Shown here piece after piece: positions 32,528 to 44,867 of a stretch of 64,000 nt of DNA. The notes beneath the pieces were generated by a model. It worked only from the letters and a program-made list of their open reading frames with translations, was not told where the DNA came from and did no database searches. This DNA comes from Takakia lepidozioides (Eukaryota; Streptophyta; Takakiopsida; Takakiales; Takakiaceae). The DNA is taken from contig CM060732.1 of NCBI GenBank assembly GCA_030704615.1, positions 19,034,001 to 19,098,000 of the forward strand. The letters run 5' to 3'. The position numbers and the translations under genes were made by a program. Numbering within the stretch: the first letter of the stretch is position 1; each line of letters starts with the position of its first letter.

Positions 32528-33739
32528 TCAGACATCTTTGAACAAAGTAGGCCACCAGTAACCTGCGAGTAGTATCTTCCTACTGGTAGTCTCTTCTCCA
32601 AAATGACCTCCAGCCACTCCTTTATGAACTTCCTCCAAAACTTTATTTACTTCATGGTGGTACAAGCATCGTTTTAGTACTCCATCAGGTCCTAGCTTAT
32701 ACATTCTGCTTCCTACCATAGTATAAGGTAAAGCTTTGATAGCGATTCTCTTCCTCTGCTCCTTACCATAACTAGGTGGGCACTGACCATGAGCAAGGTA
32801 GTATCTGATTGGCCACTGCCAATCTAACCAGTCATCTGCACTTCCCTGCACCTCCACTGCAAATAGACTCGCATCTGGTAATTGATCATCTATTCCTGTG
32901 GCTGGTTCTCCTGTTGATAACCGTGACAAGTGATCCGCCACAAGATGCAGTCTCCCAGGCTTGTAAACAACCTCGAACTCAAACTCGTGCAAGATTATCA
33001 ACCATCTTGCTATTCTTCCGCTTATCAGAGGTTTGTTTACCAGGTATATCAGAGCCTGGTGATCCACATAGAACATAAACTTCTTGCCCAACAGGTAATG
33101 CCTGAATTTCTTCACTGCATAGATCATTGCCAATGCTTCTCTTTCCGTTGTGCTATAGTTCCTTTCAGCACTGTTCATCAACCTGCTAGCATAGTACACA
33201 GGTGAATCTATATTTCCTGTAACATTTTGGGCTAACACCGCTCCCAACGCTTCTCCTGATGCATCGCAGTGAACATGAAATACTACATGCCAGTGAGGGT
33301 TAATCAGCACAGGTGTAGTTGTTACTGACAGTGTAAGTTCCTCAAACGCCTGCTGACATTCAGCTGTCCAGGCAAACACTGCATCTTTCTTCAGAAGCTT
33401 GCTCAATGGTGCTGCTACAAATCTTCTGTAATAACTGGTTTGCCCAAGGAATCTCATTAGACTCTTAACATTCACTGGTGGTGGAGAGGCTTTAATGGCC
33501 TCTGTCTTCCTGGGATCCACAAGAAGTCCCTTCTTACACACAATGTGTCCCAGAAGCACCCCTGAGTTCACACAGAAAATACACTTCTCTGGATTCAGGC
33601 CCAGACCTCTCATCCTGCATCTGGCCAGACATAACTCCAATTTATGTAAGTGCTCATTCTTAGAGCTGTACACACAATTTTCCAAGAACACCTGCATGAA
33701 ATCATCCAGATACTCATGAAAAGATTCACTTATTACTCT
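32528..33739 (-). pseudogene. gypsy pol, RT C-terminus, RNase H and integrase zinc-finger start
   Basis: After a TAG at 33740-33742 the frame continues with FHEYLDDFMQVFLENCVYSS. The catalytic position normally reads [FY]LDD, but here it is FLEN, so the RT active site is lost. It then reads KCIFCVNSGVLLGHIV and the RNase H core HCDASGEALGAVLAQ, NYSTTEREALAM and FYVDHQALIYL. The block ends with GGHFGEETTSRKILLAGYWW, the two-His half of the integrase HHCC finger. A stop follows where the inversion breakpoint falls. The block is otherwise open over 389 codons. Confidence 0.9.
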
Positions 33740-35587
33740 CTAAAAGGTTGCTGGTGCATTACAAAGTCCAAAGGGCATGACTTTGTATGCATAAGCACCC
33801 CAGTCTGTGATGAAAGTTGTCTTTCCTTGATCTTCTTCTGCCACTTGCACTTGATTATAACCACTGAAGCCATCCATGAATGAGTACATCTCATGGCCTG
33901 CCACAGTGTCCAATACTGCTTCTGTGAATGACAAAGGGAAAGGATCTTTCTTCGTACAAGCATTCAGCTTCTTGTAGTTCACACATACTCTTAGTTTACC
34001 ATTCTTCTTGGGAACTATAACAATAGGTGACAACCAAGTTGTATACTCTATTGGGTATATAAACTTAGCCTCAGCCAACTTCTTAATCTCTTCTCCAACC
34101 TTCTGTGCGTAGTTGGGATTCATTCTGTACCTCGCCTGCTTGATTGGTACTGACCCTGGTTCCAGTTCAATCTTATGCTGACAGACTTCAGGTGGTATCC
34201 CTTTTAGATCCTCATAGCTCCAAGCAAATACATCTCTGTATTTGATGAACAAGCTTTTAGCTTTTTCAAAGAATTCCGGCTCCAAATCAGCTCCTACTTT
34301 CACCATCCTCAGTTCCTCTTTAGTTCCCACATTCACTTCCCTCACCTGCTCATCAGCTGTGATTGTCCAACCAGTCACCACTTCATCCTGTAAGCTCACA
34401 GTGGCTGGTTCCTCTAGGATTTCCATTTCTCCTTCTCTTTCTTCATAGAAATGTGATGGGTAACTGCTGGTTTCCTCTTCAGTTGGTGTTGTTGTCACTA
34501 CACCACAGCAGATACCTTTTAAACAACTTAGGCTTTCCAGCCGCATCTCTGCAACCTGCTCCCACTCTGGGTGTGCAGCAAATAGGGTAGCTTCCTGCTC
34601 CTCATCCAGTCCTCCTCTCCAGTCATACTCTCTGACTCCTCGAGGTCTTCTTGTAGCAGGTAATCTACTAGATTTCTTTGTGGTAATTTGTATCTCGTGT
34701 ATCCCATTATGCACGGTTAGTAACTGAGAATTCCAGTCATGGAATACCCTGGCCTGTTTCAGCCACGGACGTCCCAATAATAAGGAGTAAGCCTCCATGA
34801 CTTCATCCATCTTCAACACAGTTACTGTGATCATAAAGATCATCTTCTGTATCTGTATCTTAACTCCTCTTATTAATCCCAATGGCTGTACACTTCTTTG
34901 ATCTGCCATTGTTACTGTAAATGGGGCTGGTTTCATGTTACTTAGACCAAGCTTCTTTCTTAATTGGTCTGTCATGATATTTACTCCAGAACCTCCATCT
35001 ATCAGTACATCAGTTAGTTCTGTGCTTCCAATTCTCAATTGGATTACTGGCATAGAATCATCAAAGTCCATGACTATTTCTCGCCCTTCCGGCTTCACAT
35101 TATAACTGGTCACCTTGCTATTCAGGTCTGTGTTTCCTGTCTCCTGGGCAATTCGATTGATTGCTTGATACAGCCTGTGCCTACAATAAGGTGCCACAGC
35201 CAATAGCTGTCCAATGGTAATCTCTGCTTTGGTCTGGCATATTACTTCAGCCAAAGTCTCTTCATTATTTTGCATGCCTGCATCTTCTTTCTTCCTTTCA
35301 TCCTCACTCCCTTCTTCTTCTTCATCAGAACCAGAGGAATCTGCCACAAGAATATCAGTACTCTTTTGCATTTCCCTTATGGTATCTGCCACTTCCTTGT
35401 GCAGTTCCTTCTCATCGTTCCAAGTCTCTTCATCTTCAGCCATATCACTGCCATCTTCATTATCATCATCTTCCTCAGCTAGTGGAGGTATTAGTTTGGC
35501 TTTGCTTCTGGTTACTATCATTGTACTTACTTCTGGTACTACACATGGCCTAACCATGTGAGCTGCCACCACTGGGCCCTCATTCAC
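33740..35587 (-). pseudogene. gypsy pol, protease and RT N-terminal part
   Basis: 615 open codons. A retroviral-type aspartic protease is seen at VLIDGGSGVNIMTDQL (about 34.98 kb). RT follows from about 34.15 kb: TTWLSPIVIVPKKNGKLRVC, YSFMDGFSGYNQV with the first catalytic Asp, and MPFGLCNAPATF, ending at the amber codon in place of the usual Gln. No ATG is needed because the family uses a polyprotein. Ser- and Glu-rich linkers lie upstream of the protease. Confidence 0.92.
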
Positions 35588-35613
35588 AAGAGCTCTTATC
35601 TCATTCTGGTGTC

Positions 35614-37417
35614 TTATCCAGAATGAACAGGCTGCCCTGCGATGTCCTGGCTGATTACAATAGTACCTCTCCCTTCCATGCCATTGTTATAACCACCATA
35701 CCTACCATAGTGGTCCTGATCATTGTTTCTTCTTGGCTGGGGCTGCACCTGATGCACCCTTACTTGCCTAGGTTCTCTTGCAGCTGTCCTTCTGTTGTAG
35801 TAACAATTCTCAGTAGAATGGTTATCCATTTTATAGATAGTACAGTATTTCTCCTTCATGTGGCATTTTGTGGTGGTATGGCCTTCATTCTGGCACTTTG
35901 CACACCATACACCCTTCCTCCAATGTGTTGCAGCCTCTGTGGCATACTTCTTCAAGATTTCTTCCAATCTTTTTTCATAGTTATCCCTCTTCAGCTTCTC
36001 CTTTCTCTTACTCTTCCTTTTTAGTTCTTGCTCTTCTTCTTCATCTGACTCATCCTCAGAGTCCTCATCATCCATTTTCTCTCTCCTGAGCATTCCCAAT
36101 TGCTCAATTCTGTTTGCAGTTTCAAATGCCTCCTCCACTGTATTATGGGGTAACATATCCACTTTCTTTTGCAACTCTTAGTCCACTCACAAACCAAGTC
36201 TTCTGTAAACCGGGTGCTGGTACTGCAGCCAGCTTTTTCATCATCAATTCCATCTTTTCTATATACTCCTCAACAGTTTCATGCTTCTTTTGCTTTAACT
36301 GTTGTAAACTTCCATACACTTCATCCTCAATTTTACTTGTCCTGAACCTATTTCGAAATGTTGTATTCAAGCCATTCCAGGTTAGGAAATGATTATCAGG
36401 GAATCTTGCATACCATTCACTTGCTTTCTTGATAAGTGAACAAGGAAACAATCTCATCTTGGCATCATCGCCATTCTCATTGTTCACTATACACATGTGC
36501 TCAAATTGGCTAATGTGTACATCGGGATCCCCTTTTCCTGAATATATTGGAAAGGGTGGTTTTGCCCGTGTTGGTTGTAACGCCATCTGTGGCCCTACCT
36601 TCTGCCCACTGACAGGTGCTGGCACCCTTGCTGGTGCTGGTCCTTCTGGACCTGTTGTTGTTGTGGTGGATCTTCCACCAAGTGGTGGCCCTTGAGCACT
36701 CCCTGCTTCTGGCCCCACGATATTCACAGTATTCCTAGCTTCAGTTGCACTACTTCCCACACTCCCTGTCCCCCCAGAGCCAGATCCAGGCAGCCCGCCT
36801 GATCCCCCTGAGCCGACACCTTCGTTGGCCTGTGATCCAAGTGCTCCACTTGATCCAGGTCCAACGGGTTGGGATGTCTTGGTTGTAGTCTCAACCTCAG
36901 CTGTTGGGTCTACTTCTTCATATTCTTCCTCTTCCAATTTCTTCTCTCTGTTTTCATCCTCCAAGTTCTGCCCTTGGGTTTCTTCTTCACTCATGTAACT
37001 CAACTGTAATGGTGTTGGAGAGTCTGAACTCTCCGTTGGCTCTGCCACATCCTCTTCTCCTTCTTCACCTTCCGCTTCAGAAACTGGAGTTCTTGCTTTT
37101 GGTGTTCCATGCCAACTCTTATCAAAGATTTCTGTCAAATCTTTTATCCAGGGATGTACCTCAGATCTTTCACCTCGTGATTGATCTTCTTCCTGTACCA
37201 ATTCCCTTAATCTTTCCTGCAAAGAAACAGAAGGAGTGGCATCCAACTCTAGTTCTTCCGGTATGGGTGATGTACTCTTTGATCTTAATGGTGTGAGAGG
37301 TCCAGATGATTCCCCTATGTCTATTCCTCTCTCCCAAAGATATGGATAATTAGCTTTCAGATAGCTTTCTCTTTTTATTGAATATCTCTGGCGTCTAGCT
37401 TCTCTTTCATCACTCAT
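35614..37417 (-). pseudogene. gypsy gag with zinc knuckle, one frame change
   Basis: ATG 37417 opens a 424-codon frame: a basic start (MSDEREARRQRYSIKRESYL), a Gly/Ser/Pro-rich and acidic middle, then the retrotransposon gag core FPIYSGKGDPDVHISQFEHM, WYARFPDNHFLTWNGLNTTF and ETVEEYIEKM. Near 36.15-36.17 kb the frame changes to one that reads MLPHNTVEEAFETANRIEQL and a CCHC knuckle CAKCQNEGHTTTKC. A second knuckle has its second Cys replaced (CTIYKMDNHSTENC). The product would be the capsid/nucleocapsid precursor. Confidence 0.9.
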
Positions 37418-37438
37418 GTCCCATGTCTTTCATTTCTT

Positions 37439-38007
37439 TTAATGTGGTAATAACCAAAACTCTCTTCTGTAATATCTCTCGTATATGCCTGGGTTTCTTT
37501 CAAGCTTCAATGCACCCTTGGTTATACTTGAAGTCTCCGTTACCATATAACAATATGGCAAACAAGTCTGAAAAGTTGTTCTTGGTGTGAGTTTGATCCA
37601 CAAAATATCCTTTGGAATCCAATTCTTTACCAGTACAAGCTCTTCATGCATATGAGTATAAACATTCACCTTTCTTTCTTCCCAGCCTTCAAACTCTACT
37701 CGCTTAATGGATAGCAATGCTATCACATAAACCAATGTTGGTAACCAACGTGCTCTTCCTCTACAGGCTACCTGATAAATCTTTATCACTCCTTTCTCCA
37801 GACCCCATTCCGGATCAGCATCATGCACTCGCTTAAGAATATTTTCTTTACAACCGTCTGGCAATTCCAAGAACCTTTGAAAGAATTGTTTGGACAATCT
37901 TTCTTCCTTCGTTCCACAGGGAATTTGATTCACTTCAAATTCTTTAATGGTCCAACCACCATGATCCCACCAGATGCCTGTCACATCTGGTTGTTCATGA
38001 CTCAGTT
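37439..38007 (-). CDS. Leader ORF between primer-binding site and gag (Ogre-type ORF1)
   Basis: An open frame runs from inside the LTR (ATG 38134) through the primer site to 37439, 231 codons in all. The part after the primer site reads GELSHEQPDVTGIWWDHGGW, RFLELPDGCKENILKRVHDA and KDILWIKLTPRTTFQTCLPY, ending YRREFWLLPH just before the gag ATG. An ORF at this place is a known mark of Ogre/Tat gypsy elements, of unknown function. No domain is recognised; it is rich in Trp, Glu and Lys. I start the feature after the primer site because LTR codons are unlikely to belong to it. No stop interrupts it. Confidence 0.6.
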
Positions 38008-38024
38008 CCCCAGTATGGTCGCCA
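38008..38024 (-). promoter_or_regulatory. Primer-binding site of the gypsy element
   Basis: TGGCGACCATACTGGGG stands three bases after the LTR end ACA on the minus strand, the normal place for the tRNA primer site. Confidence 0.75.
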
Positions 38025-38026
38025 AA

Positions 38027-39034
38027 TGTCGCGCGGCTTTTACTCACCCATCCCTTCGCTATCCGAGGCGGAAACTCCAAGATAGAAGAGTTGGAAATCT
38101 CTAAGTACTCAGCCCGCTCAGAACAATCAGTCATGACCTACAGCTAGTGTATCATGGGGGTGTTTCCTATTTGTTTTCCTTTCCGCATTCATGTTAGCTA
38201 CCTGGTTATTGATAATTAAGTATCAGTTTGCTTCATCAATCTATCGGATTCTATCAACTCATCCATTTCATTCCACAGCTTCACTCAGATCTCTCTACAC
38301 AGTGTGTGTGATTGTATCGTATAAGTATCAGATTATGATTTATCAGGTATCAGGCCGAAGCCACTGTGTCTCTAATCTGCTCTACAATATCACTACAGCT
38401 TTGCATATAACAAGCATCTACTAATCATCTCTCCTCCTTCACCGTGCTCTCCATCTTTGCTTCCGTTCTTACTCTCCGCCCGATCCCCTTTCCTGCATGA
38501 CCCAGAAGTCCTCCCCCGTGAAGTGCTTCCAAGAATCCCCCTTCTCAGTCCTTGCTTCCCCCTTTATCTTCCTACCCGTGGCTCTAACCGTTTCCCTCAC
38601 TAACCGTCGTCCGTGAACTAACATGTTCCATTTGTAGGTGTTGTTCCCACAGTCGTTCCCTGTCCTGCTCTCCGTTCCTTATGGTCGTGACAGCTGTGTC
38701 AAGCTGTGACTGGCTGTGTGAAATTGTGACGGGTTGTGACTGGCTGTTTGGCTGTGTCGGGCTGTGACTGGCGGTGTGGCTGTGTCGGCTGTGACGGGCT
38801 GTGTTGGCTGTGATGGCTGTGTCGGCTGTGATGGCTGTGTCGGGCTGTGACGAGCTGTGCTGACTGTGTCTGGCTGTGTCGGCTGTGACGACTGTGACGG
38901 GCTGTGTTGGACTGTGACGGACTATGTAACCCCCTTCTAAAGTGCGCTGCTGTCACCCCTAAGGCTCCTGTTGGTCTCAATCTGTGCAAAAATTAAGGGT
39001 ACCCTACAGATCTCGTATAAGTGTCTAAGTCCCA
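38027..39034 (-). repeat. 5' LTR of the gypsy element, 1,008 bp
   Basis: Starts TGGGACTTAGACACTTATAC and ends GCGCGACA on the minus strand. It matches 44868-45893 on the plus strand over its whole length with scattered differences. It includes a GGCTGTGAC minisatellite (38690-38935). Confidence 0.88.
38690..38935. repeat. LTR minisatellite, GGCTGTGAC/GGCTGTGTC units
   Basis: About 25 tandem variants of a 9-10 bp unit. The partner LTR has the complement at 44975-45215 with a different unit number. Confidence 0.9.
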
Positions 39035-40545
39035 GAGAGTCCTCTAACAGGCATTCTGGGCAAGTGCTCATACGCAAGGCTTGCGGGATAAGAAATGTGA
39101 GATGGAACATATGTCCACATGATCCAAGTACATGACATCCCTCTGGGCCGTATGGATTCCTACACATCAAACAAACTGTGCCATCTGATATCCATAACGA
39201 CAAAACGCATCGTGGTATCTCTTCCCTCTGGGCCGGTTTGATGTGGCTGGTCATCCTTGTTGTGGTGTCTCACTCCTACTCTATCTCCAATTCCCGGTTT
39301 ATGCTTCTGTTCGACCCCGAAATTCTGTGCTCACATCGATCGAACATAGAATCCCAATCTGCCCAATTGATATACCTGGCGAACACGCTTGATTGATGCG
39401 ATGGAGATCGTTATACCTTGCATGTTGGCATAAATGCTATCCACGTTACGGTTCGACATGCGTGCGACATGTTGCAAGCCTGACAGTGCCCGCTCTACCC
39501 GTGCTTCTCTAGAGGCTAAATGGGTCGCCCATTGTACCCAGTTCTCCCAATCGCCATTCAATGGGACCCATGCCCGAATCTCCAACGTTTTGGACAAGCG
39601 CCATGTAGTTGCCATGACAATGTCCCGGTCCTTTGTAACGCTGTCGACATCTGATATCGGATTCATCTTGGATTGAATGGTGACCCTCGAGCATTCCCTG
39701 GTTTCCAGTACTGGTTCTTTTCATTTCCTCCTTCTCTCATCCGCAATTTGTTGTTCCTCAACCATGGTTTCATCGGCCACAGGGTCAAGGACGTCCGTAA
39801 TTTCGTGAATGATGAGGTCAATACTGCGATCGGGCATCACAAACTCCGCGTCCATGTCCACGACATTTGTTCGATCTCATTGTGGACAACAGTGCTTAAT
39901 TGTTTGGAGGCATGTCTTGCAATCTAGCTTCCCAACTCGGCTATGCGCAGTGTTTGCCAGTCTAGTCGGTCCTGCAGGGTCCTGATTCGCTGGTCTTTTT
40001 TCGCCATTTGTTCCTCTAACATTGCAGCCGCTTGTATTCCAAACGTGTCCGGGATGTACTCCAAATCGTATAGCATCCTTGCGTTCTTCCTACTAGCAGT
40101 TTGCCAATTCACTGGATGCAAGAGTATGACCTCCACGTACAACATGGATGCCAAGGTGTACGGGATTTGGCCCTTTAAGAGAGGTTGACCCCATAATGTG
40201 CAATGCAACCTCATTCGCCTATGCTGGAATGCAAGTTCGTGCAAGACCTGGACTCTGCGTAATTGTTTCGAGTTTGCACGTCATGCCTATCCAAAGTCCA
40301 CAATCGATTGATGTGGTACCACTTCACGAATTTTTTGCATCTCGCCATCGGCCACCTGAACTCTTCCGGAACATCCTCCCAGCCTTCTTCTGTTAGTATG
40401 TCAGGGTCACCATATACTTAACAATTCAAGTCTTGCCTTGACCATTTGATTTTCTTAGGGGGCGGTCCATGTTCATTGGGGGTCATCTCTTCCATGACGC
40501 TCTTCATCGTCATGGCCCTCTGCCATTCTGTAACAATCGGAGCAG
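39035..40545 (-). pseudogene. Fragment of an unknown gene with a RING-like finger, cut by the LTR
   Basis: Minus-strand pieces in order: MTMKSVMEEMTPNEHGPPPK (40.5 kb), DPDILTEEGWEDVPEEF and KWYHINRLWTLDRHD (40.3 kb), MRLHCTLWGQPLLKGQIPYT and a Leu/Arg-rich helix AKKDQRIRTLQDRL (39.94-40.24 kb), WVPLNGDWENWVQWATHL (39.5 kb), and lastly CLMCRNPYGPEGCHVLGSCG with HMFH and CPEC (39.05-39.2 kb), a RING-like Cys/His pattern. The frame then enters the LTR directly. At least two frame changes occur, which may be introns or decay. A ubiquitin-ligase role is only suggested by the pattern. Not recognised as a named family. Confidence 0.5.
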
Positions 40546-40942
40546 CAAACACTAACGAGGTTTACTAATAAGACGTAATTCTAAACCCTTCACCCGAAAC
40601 GAGTTTGAGTAGGTGTCAAAATAGTTCATAAAAGCTAATTTTGTAGAATAAAATGATCTTGGAAGCCAGAGGAGGGCCAATGTTTCAATAGGAGCATCAT
40701 TTGGGCATGATACATCTCATGGTACCCAAAGCGCCTCTCCCGCTCATGTCCATGATACCTCCATTGGTGGCCAGTCCTCGGCCAGGAAGGGCCTCGCATT
40801 TGGCCAGCTCGATGCTGTGTGTGACTCTAGCTAGTGGCAGTTGGGGGTCAAGCCTCTCCTGAAGAGCAAGCACAACTCATGGCATCTTTGGCGGCAATGG
40901 GGGTTCCATTGCCATCAATGGGACAAACTTTGGCACCTGAAC
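40546..40942. other. Unassigned interval before the plus-strand integrase
   Basis: No coding signal is recognised. It contains the right-hand breakpoint of the proposed retroelement inversion (about 40.94 kb). Confidence 0.4.
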
Positions 40943-41869
40943 TCGAGGTCACAAGTATTGTCAGAGTTGTAATGAATGTCAGAGGCTAGGACCTTTGCAG
41001 AGATCTGGAAGGATGGCCTTGCATCCTACAATGCCTACGGAACCATTTCAGAAATGGGGACTAGACTTTGTTGGACCGATTAACCCACCAGCCAAGCATA
41101 CACGGAACAGGTACAAATTACAGCCACTGAGTATACTACGAAGTGGGTGGAAGCTAAAGCTTTGAGGGACAACACAGCCAAGTCCACAGCAAGGTTCTGT
41201 ATGAGAACATACTTACACGATTGGCTGTCCCTAGAATTTATCAGTGATCAGGGAAGTCACTTCATAAATGAGACCATTGAATTATTGACTAAAGAATTCA
41301 TGATTGTGCATAGGAAGAGTACAACATATTACCCACAAGGTAATGGGCAGGCAGAGGCTACCAACAAATACTATTGTACTATCCTTGGCTAAGATAGTCA
41401 ATGCAAACAGAACGGATTGGGATACAAAGCTGTTGACAGCTTTGTGGTCATACGGACTTCATATAAAGTCACCACTAAGTATACACCATTCCAATTAGTT
41501 TATGGTATGGAAGCCTTACTTCCAGTGGACTTCATGTTACCTACCATGAGAACGGATGGGGAAGGAAAGAGATGGAATTGCAAGATTCCAGTAAGGTCAG
41601 GAAACCCATGAATTATACCATGTGGAGAAGTACGTGCTGATGCAGCTGATAATATGACCAGAATTCAGATGAAGAGGAAGGAAACGTTTGACGAGAAAAA
41701 AGTTAAAAACTTTTAAGACGGGAGATTTGGTTCTATGGTTGCAGAAGAAGGGAAAAATTAAAGCTTCTAAGCTTAAATCACCATGGAAAGGACCTATGTC
41801 ATACAAAAGATGTATGATAACAACACGCCATGTTAAAACCATTAACAAAGAAATGCTGGGAAGAGTCAA
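40943..41869 (+). pseudogene. gypsy integrase, decayed
   Basis: Pieces in plus frames: CQSCNECQRLGPL (zinc finger), PFQKWGLDFVGPINPP with the first catalytic Asp, KALRDNTAKSTARF, FISDQGSHFINETIELLTKE with the second Asp, HRKSTTYYPQGNGQAEATNK with the catalytic Glu, NRTDWDTKLLTALWSY, and after frame changes PFQLVYGMEALLPVDF. Stops and shifts near 41.13, 41.39 and 41.46 kb make it inactive. The C-terminal part (FKTGDLVLW, SPWKGPMSYK at 41.7-41.8 kb) is still readable. No chromodomain is seen. Confidence 0.9.
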
Positions 41870-42034
41870 TGCAATAAGTTAAAGGATACAGTGGTATCCA
41901 TGACAAACCATTTGCCAGCATGATTTGCAGCATGTTGAAACGCAAGAGCAGTCCCGGCCTGCGCCAGTGTTACCAAGGAGAGTATGGAGCACTTGTCGCT
42001 TAGGCCAAGCATATATGACCAGGGCGGGCAGACA

Positions 42035-42310
42035 CCAGCGTGACACAACCTATCACAGCCCTCAAGGGAAACACAGCCTATCACAGGTCTATCACGGACG
42101 TGACACAGCCTTATCACAGCCTATCAAGGCAAAACACAACCCTATCACAGCCCATCAAGGCGGAAACACAGCTATCACAGCACATCACGGCGCACACAGC
42201 CTATCACAACCTACCACCGCGTTTGTCACAGCCTATCACAGCTTACCACAGTGCACATCACGCCTATCACAGCGTACCACAGTATGACAACAGCCTGTCA
42301 AAGCTCAACA
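42035..42310. repeat. Minisatellite with TATCACAGCC units
   Basis: About 20 imperfect tandem units of 10-14 bp lie 3' of the integrase. They resemble, but are not identical to, the LTR minisatellite. Confidence 0.85.
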
Positions 42311-44867
42311 CAATACTAGGGTTACACGATCCATTAGAAATCAGTGACAGGTGGACGCCCAATAACTTCAGGAAAATGGCCGACGGAAGAAAAGACGGAA
42401 ACCAGTTTAAAAAATAGACACGTGGAAGTCAGGGCGCGACACACAGTGAGAAGGAAGTGCAAGATCAGGTGTCATCAAGAAAGAGGACAAAGATGGCCGT
42501 CAAAGTACCTACTTAGCGCGTCGTCAAATTGGATGAAAGGCGGGGGGGCCCATTATGAATACGGTAAAAGGGGAACGAACAAACGACAAGTACAGAAAAG
42601 CGAAATTCTTGTCACATGTGTGATTTTCCTGTGGACTACCAGCAGGGAAAGTCCACTAAAGAAAATGAAATCTAAAAATCAGTCACAGCGGTTAAAGCCA
42701 ATAGAAAGCCAGAGAAAGATCAGAAATTGGAGGGAGGAAATTAAGCGCAGAGGCGGAGTCGTCTGAGTAAGGGGCATCTCGACTGAACAGACCATCAATG
42801 CTATAGCTTGGAAACTATGGAGGAACTAACAGACTTACGCTCGCAATATTACTTACGCAGTGGCATAGACACGAAAGAACCAGAGCGAAGAAGCTTTCTC
42901 TTGATCGATGCTTGCAAGCCCCGCAGGCTTACAAGAAATACCCATAGCTTTTGTGGCAACCATACGTTTATGCTTTGTGCACTACAGCATTTCTGCACAG
43001 TTGTTACAGCCAAAACATTTATGTGGGTCTAAAATGAGAGAGTGAGAGTGAATGGGGAATGGAAGGAAATCAGGGTGAAGAGCACCACCAAAATTCTGCA
43101 GAAACAAACGATTGCTACCCCCACAGGCGATACAGATACTGAAGGAGCTGAGATTGCAAGGATTGCAAAGCATAGATTGGACATTGCACCATATACAGTA
43201 CATGTTACATTCTTGCAGAAATTTGAGCTAAGGGACGGAACAACAACGGGAAGGGAGTTGAATTAGTAATTTACTCTCCCTATACCTCCAGCAAATTGGT
43301 TCGATTGCCAGCAGGTCAGGTGTATGTGGAGGAGCACAGGGCAAGACTGCAAATAGGGGATTATCCAAGAAGGGAGTTTCTTTAAAACTCGGGTTATGCT
43401 TGTACCAAGGCCGTGTACCCAGGGCTAAAGGAGGTAGGCCAGGTATTGAACGTTCTGATTGCCATGAACAGAACCAACAGTATTTGAGCAGATCCTTCAC
43501 GAAGGAAATACTCAAAGGCCCTGAAAGGACAAGAGGTAGAATGGGCGGACATAATGTAAACGCACTGGTAGAGGAGATGAAAAGATTACAAGGTACTACC
43601 GCAAAGTCTCCTATCATAGTGTCTGGCCCAATCATGCTCAAATAATTCTTGATTCTGGCATACTTGATGCGCAAAGAAAGAAAGGAGATGGAGTGTTTGA
43701 GCCAAGAAGAAACCACTGCAATGGAAGAGCAAGGCTCTTCACACAGTGAGGGTGGACTAGCAGGGCAACCGAGACTAAGAGGCAGAGACGGGGAAAGAGT
43801 GTGTAGTGGCGGGATCCACTGGCTTCACGGAAATCCGCATGATAAGTTTCCAAAGTTTTGTGCAGGAAGGGGCCCAAACAGCATAGAGAACTGCTTATTA
43901 CTGAAGCAGGACCTCAGAGAGGGAAGAGGAAGTTTACTTCAGTATCACAGCCATCAAAGCCAGATGATCGGCTTGTCACAAGGTTACAAGTTGTCCATGC
44001 AGCTCAACAGAAAAATTTGATTTGGAAAAAGAAGGGTTAGATATTCAACTACAGAACAGATAGTGGCAGAAATTGAGACTGGGGGACCTTCTCTATAACC
44101 TCATTTGTCTGGTCAAGGAGCAGAGATTCAGAGTTGCAACAGCTGCACAAGGGAAATCCTGAGTGCATATAATACACACACCTGTGTCGGAGCGGGGGTA
44201 CCACAGGTAGAATGTCAAGACACTGCCGCACCGGTGATGGAGGATGAAATGGTTCAGGAAGAAAATCCGGTGGTGGGACAATGGCATGAGTGGTTCGGTG
44301 AGACATCACACGTTGAGGATCAGGAGGAGGAACAGCAGCAACCTCACCATTGACCCTCAACAGGCAATGCTGATGAGTTCCATAGGCAGGACACTTAATT
44401 GTTGGGGACTTATGTCAAATCCCATGTTCCAAACTACAATTGACAGCCTGAGAGGGACCTCAAGAAGGAGTTTGAGGCTTGACTAGCCACTGAGTGGCAA
44501 ACAAGGGAGATGAGGAGGTCACTCTCAAGATGCAGCAGGACTTGGAAAATACAGAAGCGGCTGCAATTGGCCACGGACAATTGAACAATTGATGAGGCAG
44601 GCCTCGCGCAAGACCAATGCACGAAGCACATAAGCAACAGCTATACCAAATGCAGTACAGCATGAAAGCAAGTTGCAAGAAGTGAATGCACTACATACGG
44701 AGTTGCAGACAGTGCATGACAGGATGGCCATACAATGTGCTACACTCACAAACTATGCTATCTCAACGTCAGAAAGGTGCTCACTCACAAAAGGGTTGTT
44801 AATCGAAATCAGTAAACGTGAGGACACGGCTTTTTGAGAGGGGAAGGGTAATGGTTGGAGGAGGTCG
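42311..44867. other. Region between integrase and 3' LTR, no recognised gene
   Basis: Tat- and Athila-group elements often have a long extra region here. Open frames such as 43649-44020 and 42344-42766 are Lys/Gln/Glu-rich and interrupted. I recognise no RNase H or envelope-like domain. A purine-rich tract near 44840 probably primes plus-strand synthesis. Confidence 0.4.

Larger units (their letters stand above)
32528..39034 (-). mobile_element. Ty3/gypsy (Tat/Ogre-like) retrotransposon, inverted 5' part
   Basis: Minus strand in order: 5' LTR 39034-38027, primer-binding site, leader ORF, gag, protease, RT, RNase H, and the first half of the integrase zinc finger, where homology stops. The matching second half of that finger starts on the plus strand at 40943 and runs through integrase to a 3' LTR at 44868-45893. 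A leader ORF before gag and a TGGCGACC-type primer site fit the Tat/Ogre group. Confidence 0.88.

Noticed and set aside
38008-38134. Start of the gypsy leader ORF at ATG 38134 inside the LTR.
   Set aside because: The frame there crosses the LTR end and primer site, and the partner LTR has lost this ATG and shifted frame; the conserved-looking protein starts after the primer site.
42311-44867. Envelope-like or second RNase H gene between integrase and 3' LTR.
   Set aside because: Frames are short and interrupted and show no signal peptide, membrane segment or RNase H motif.
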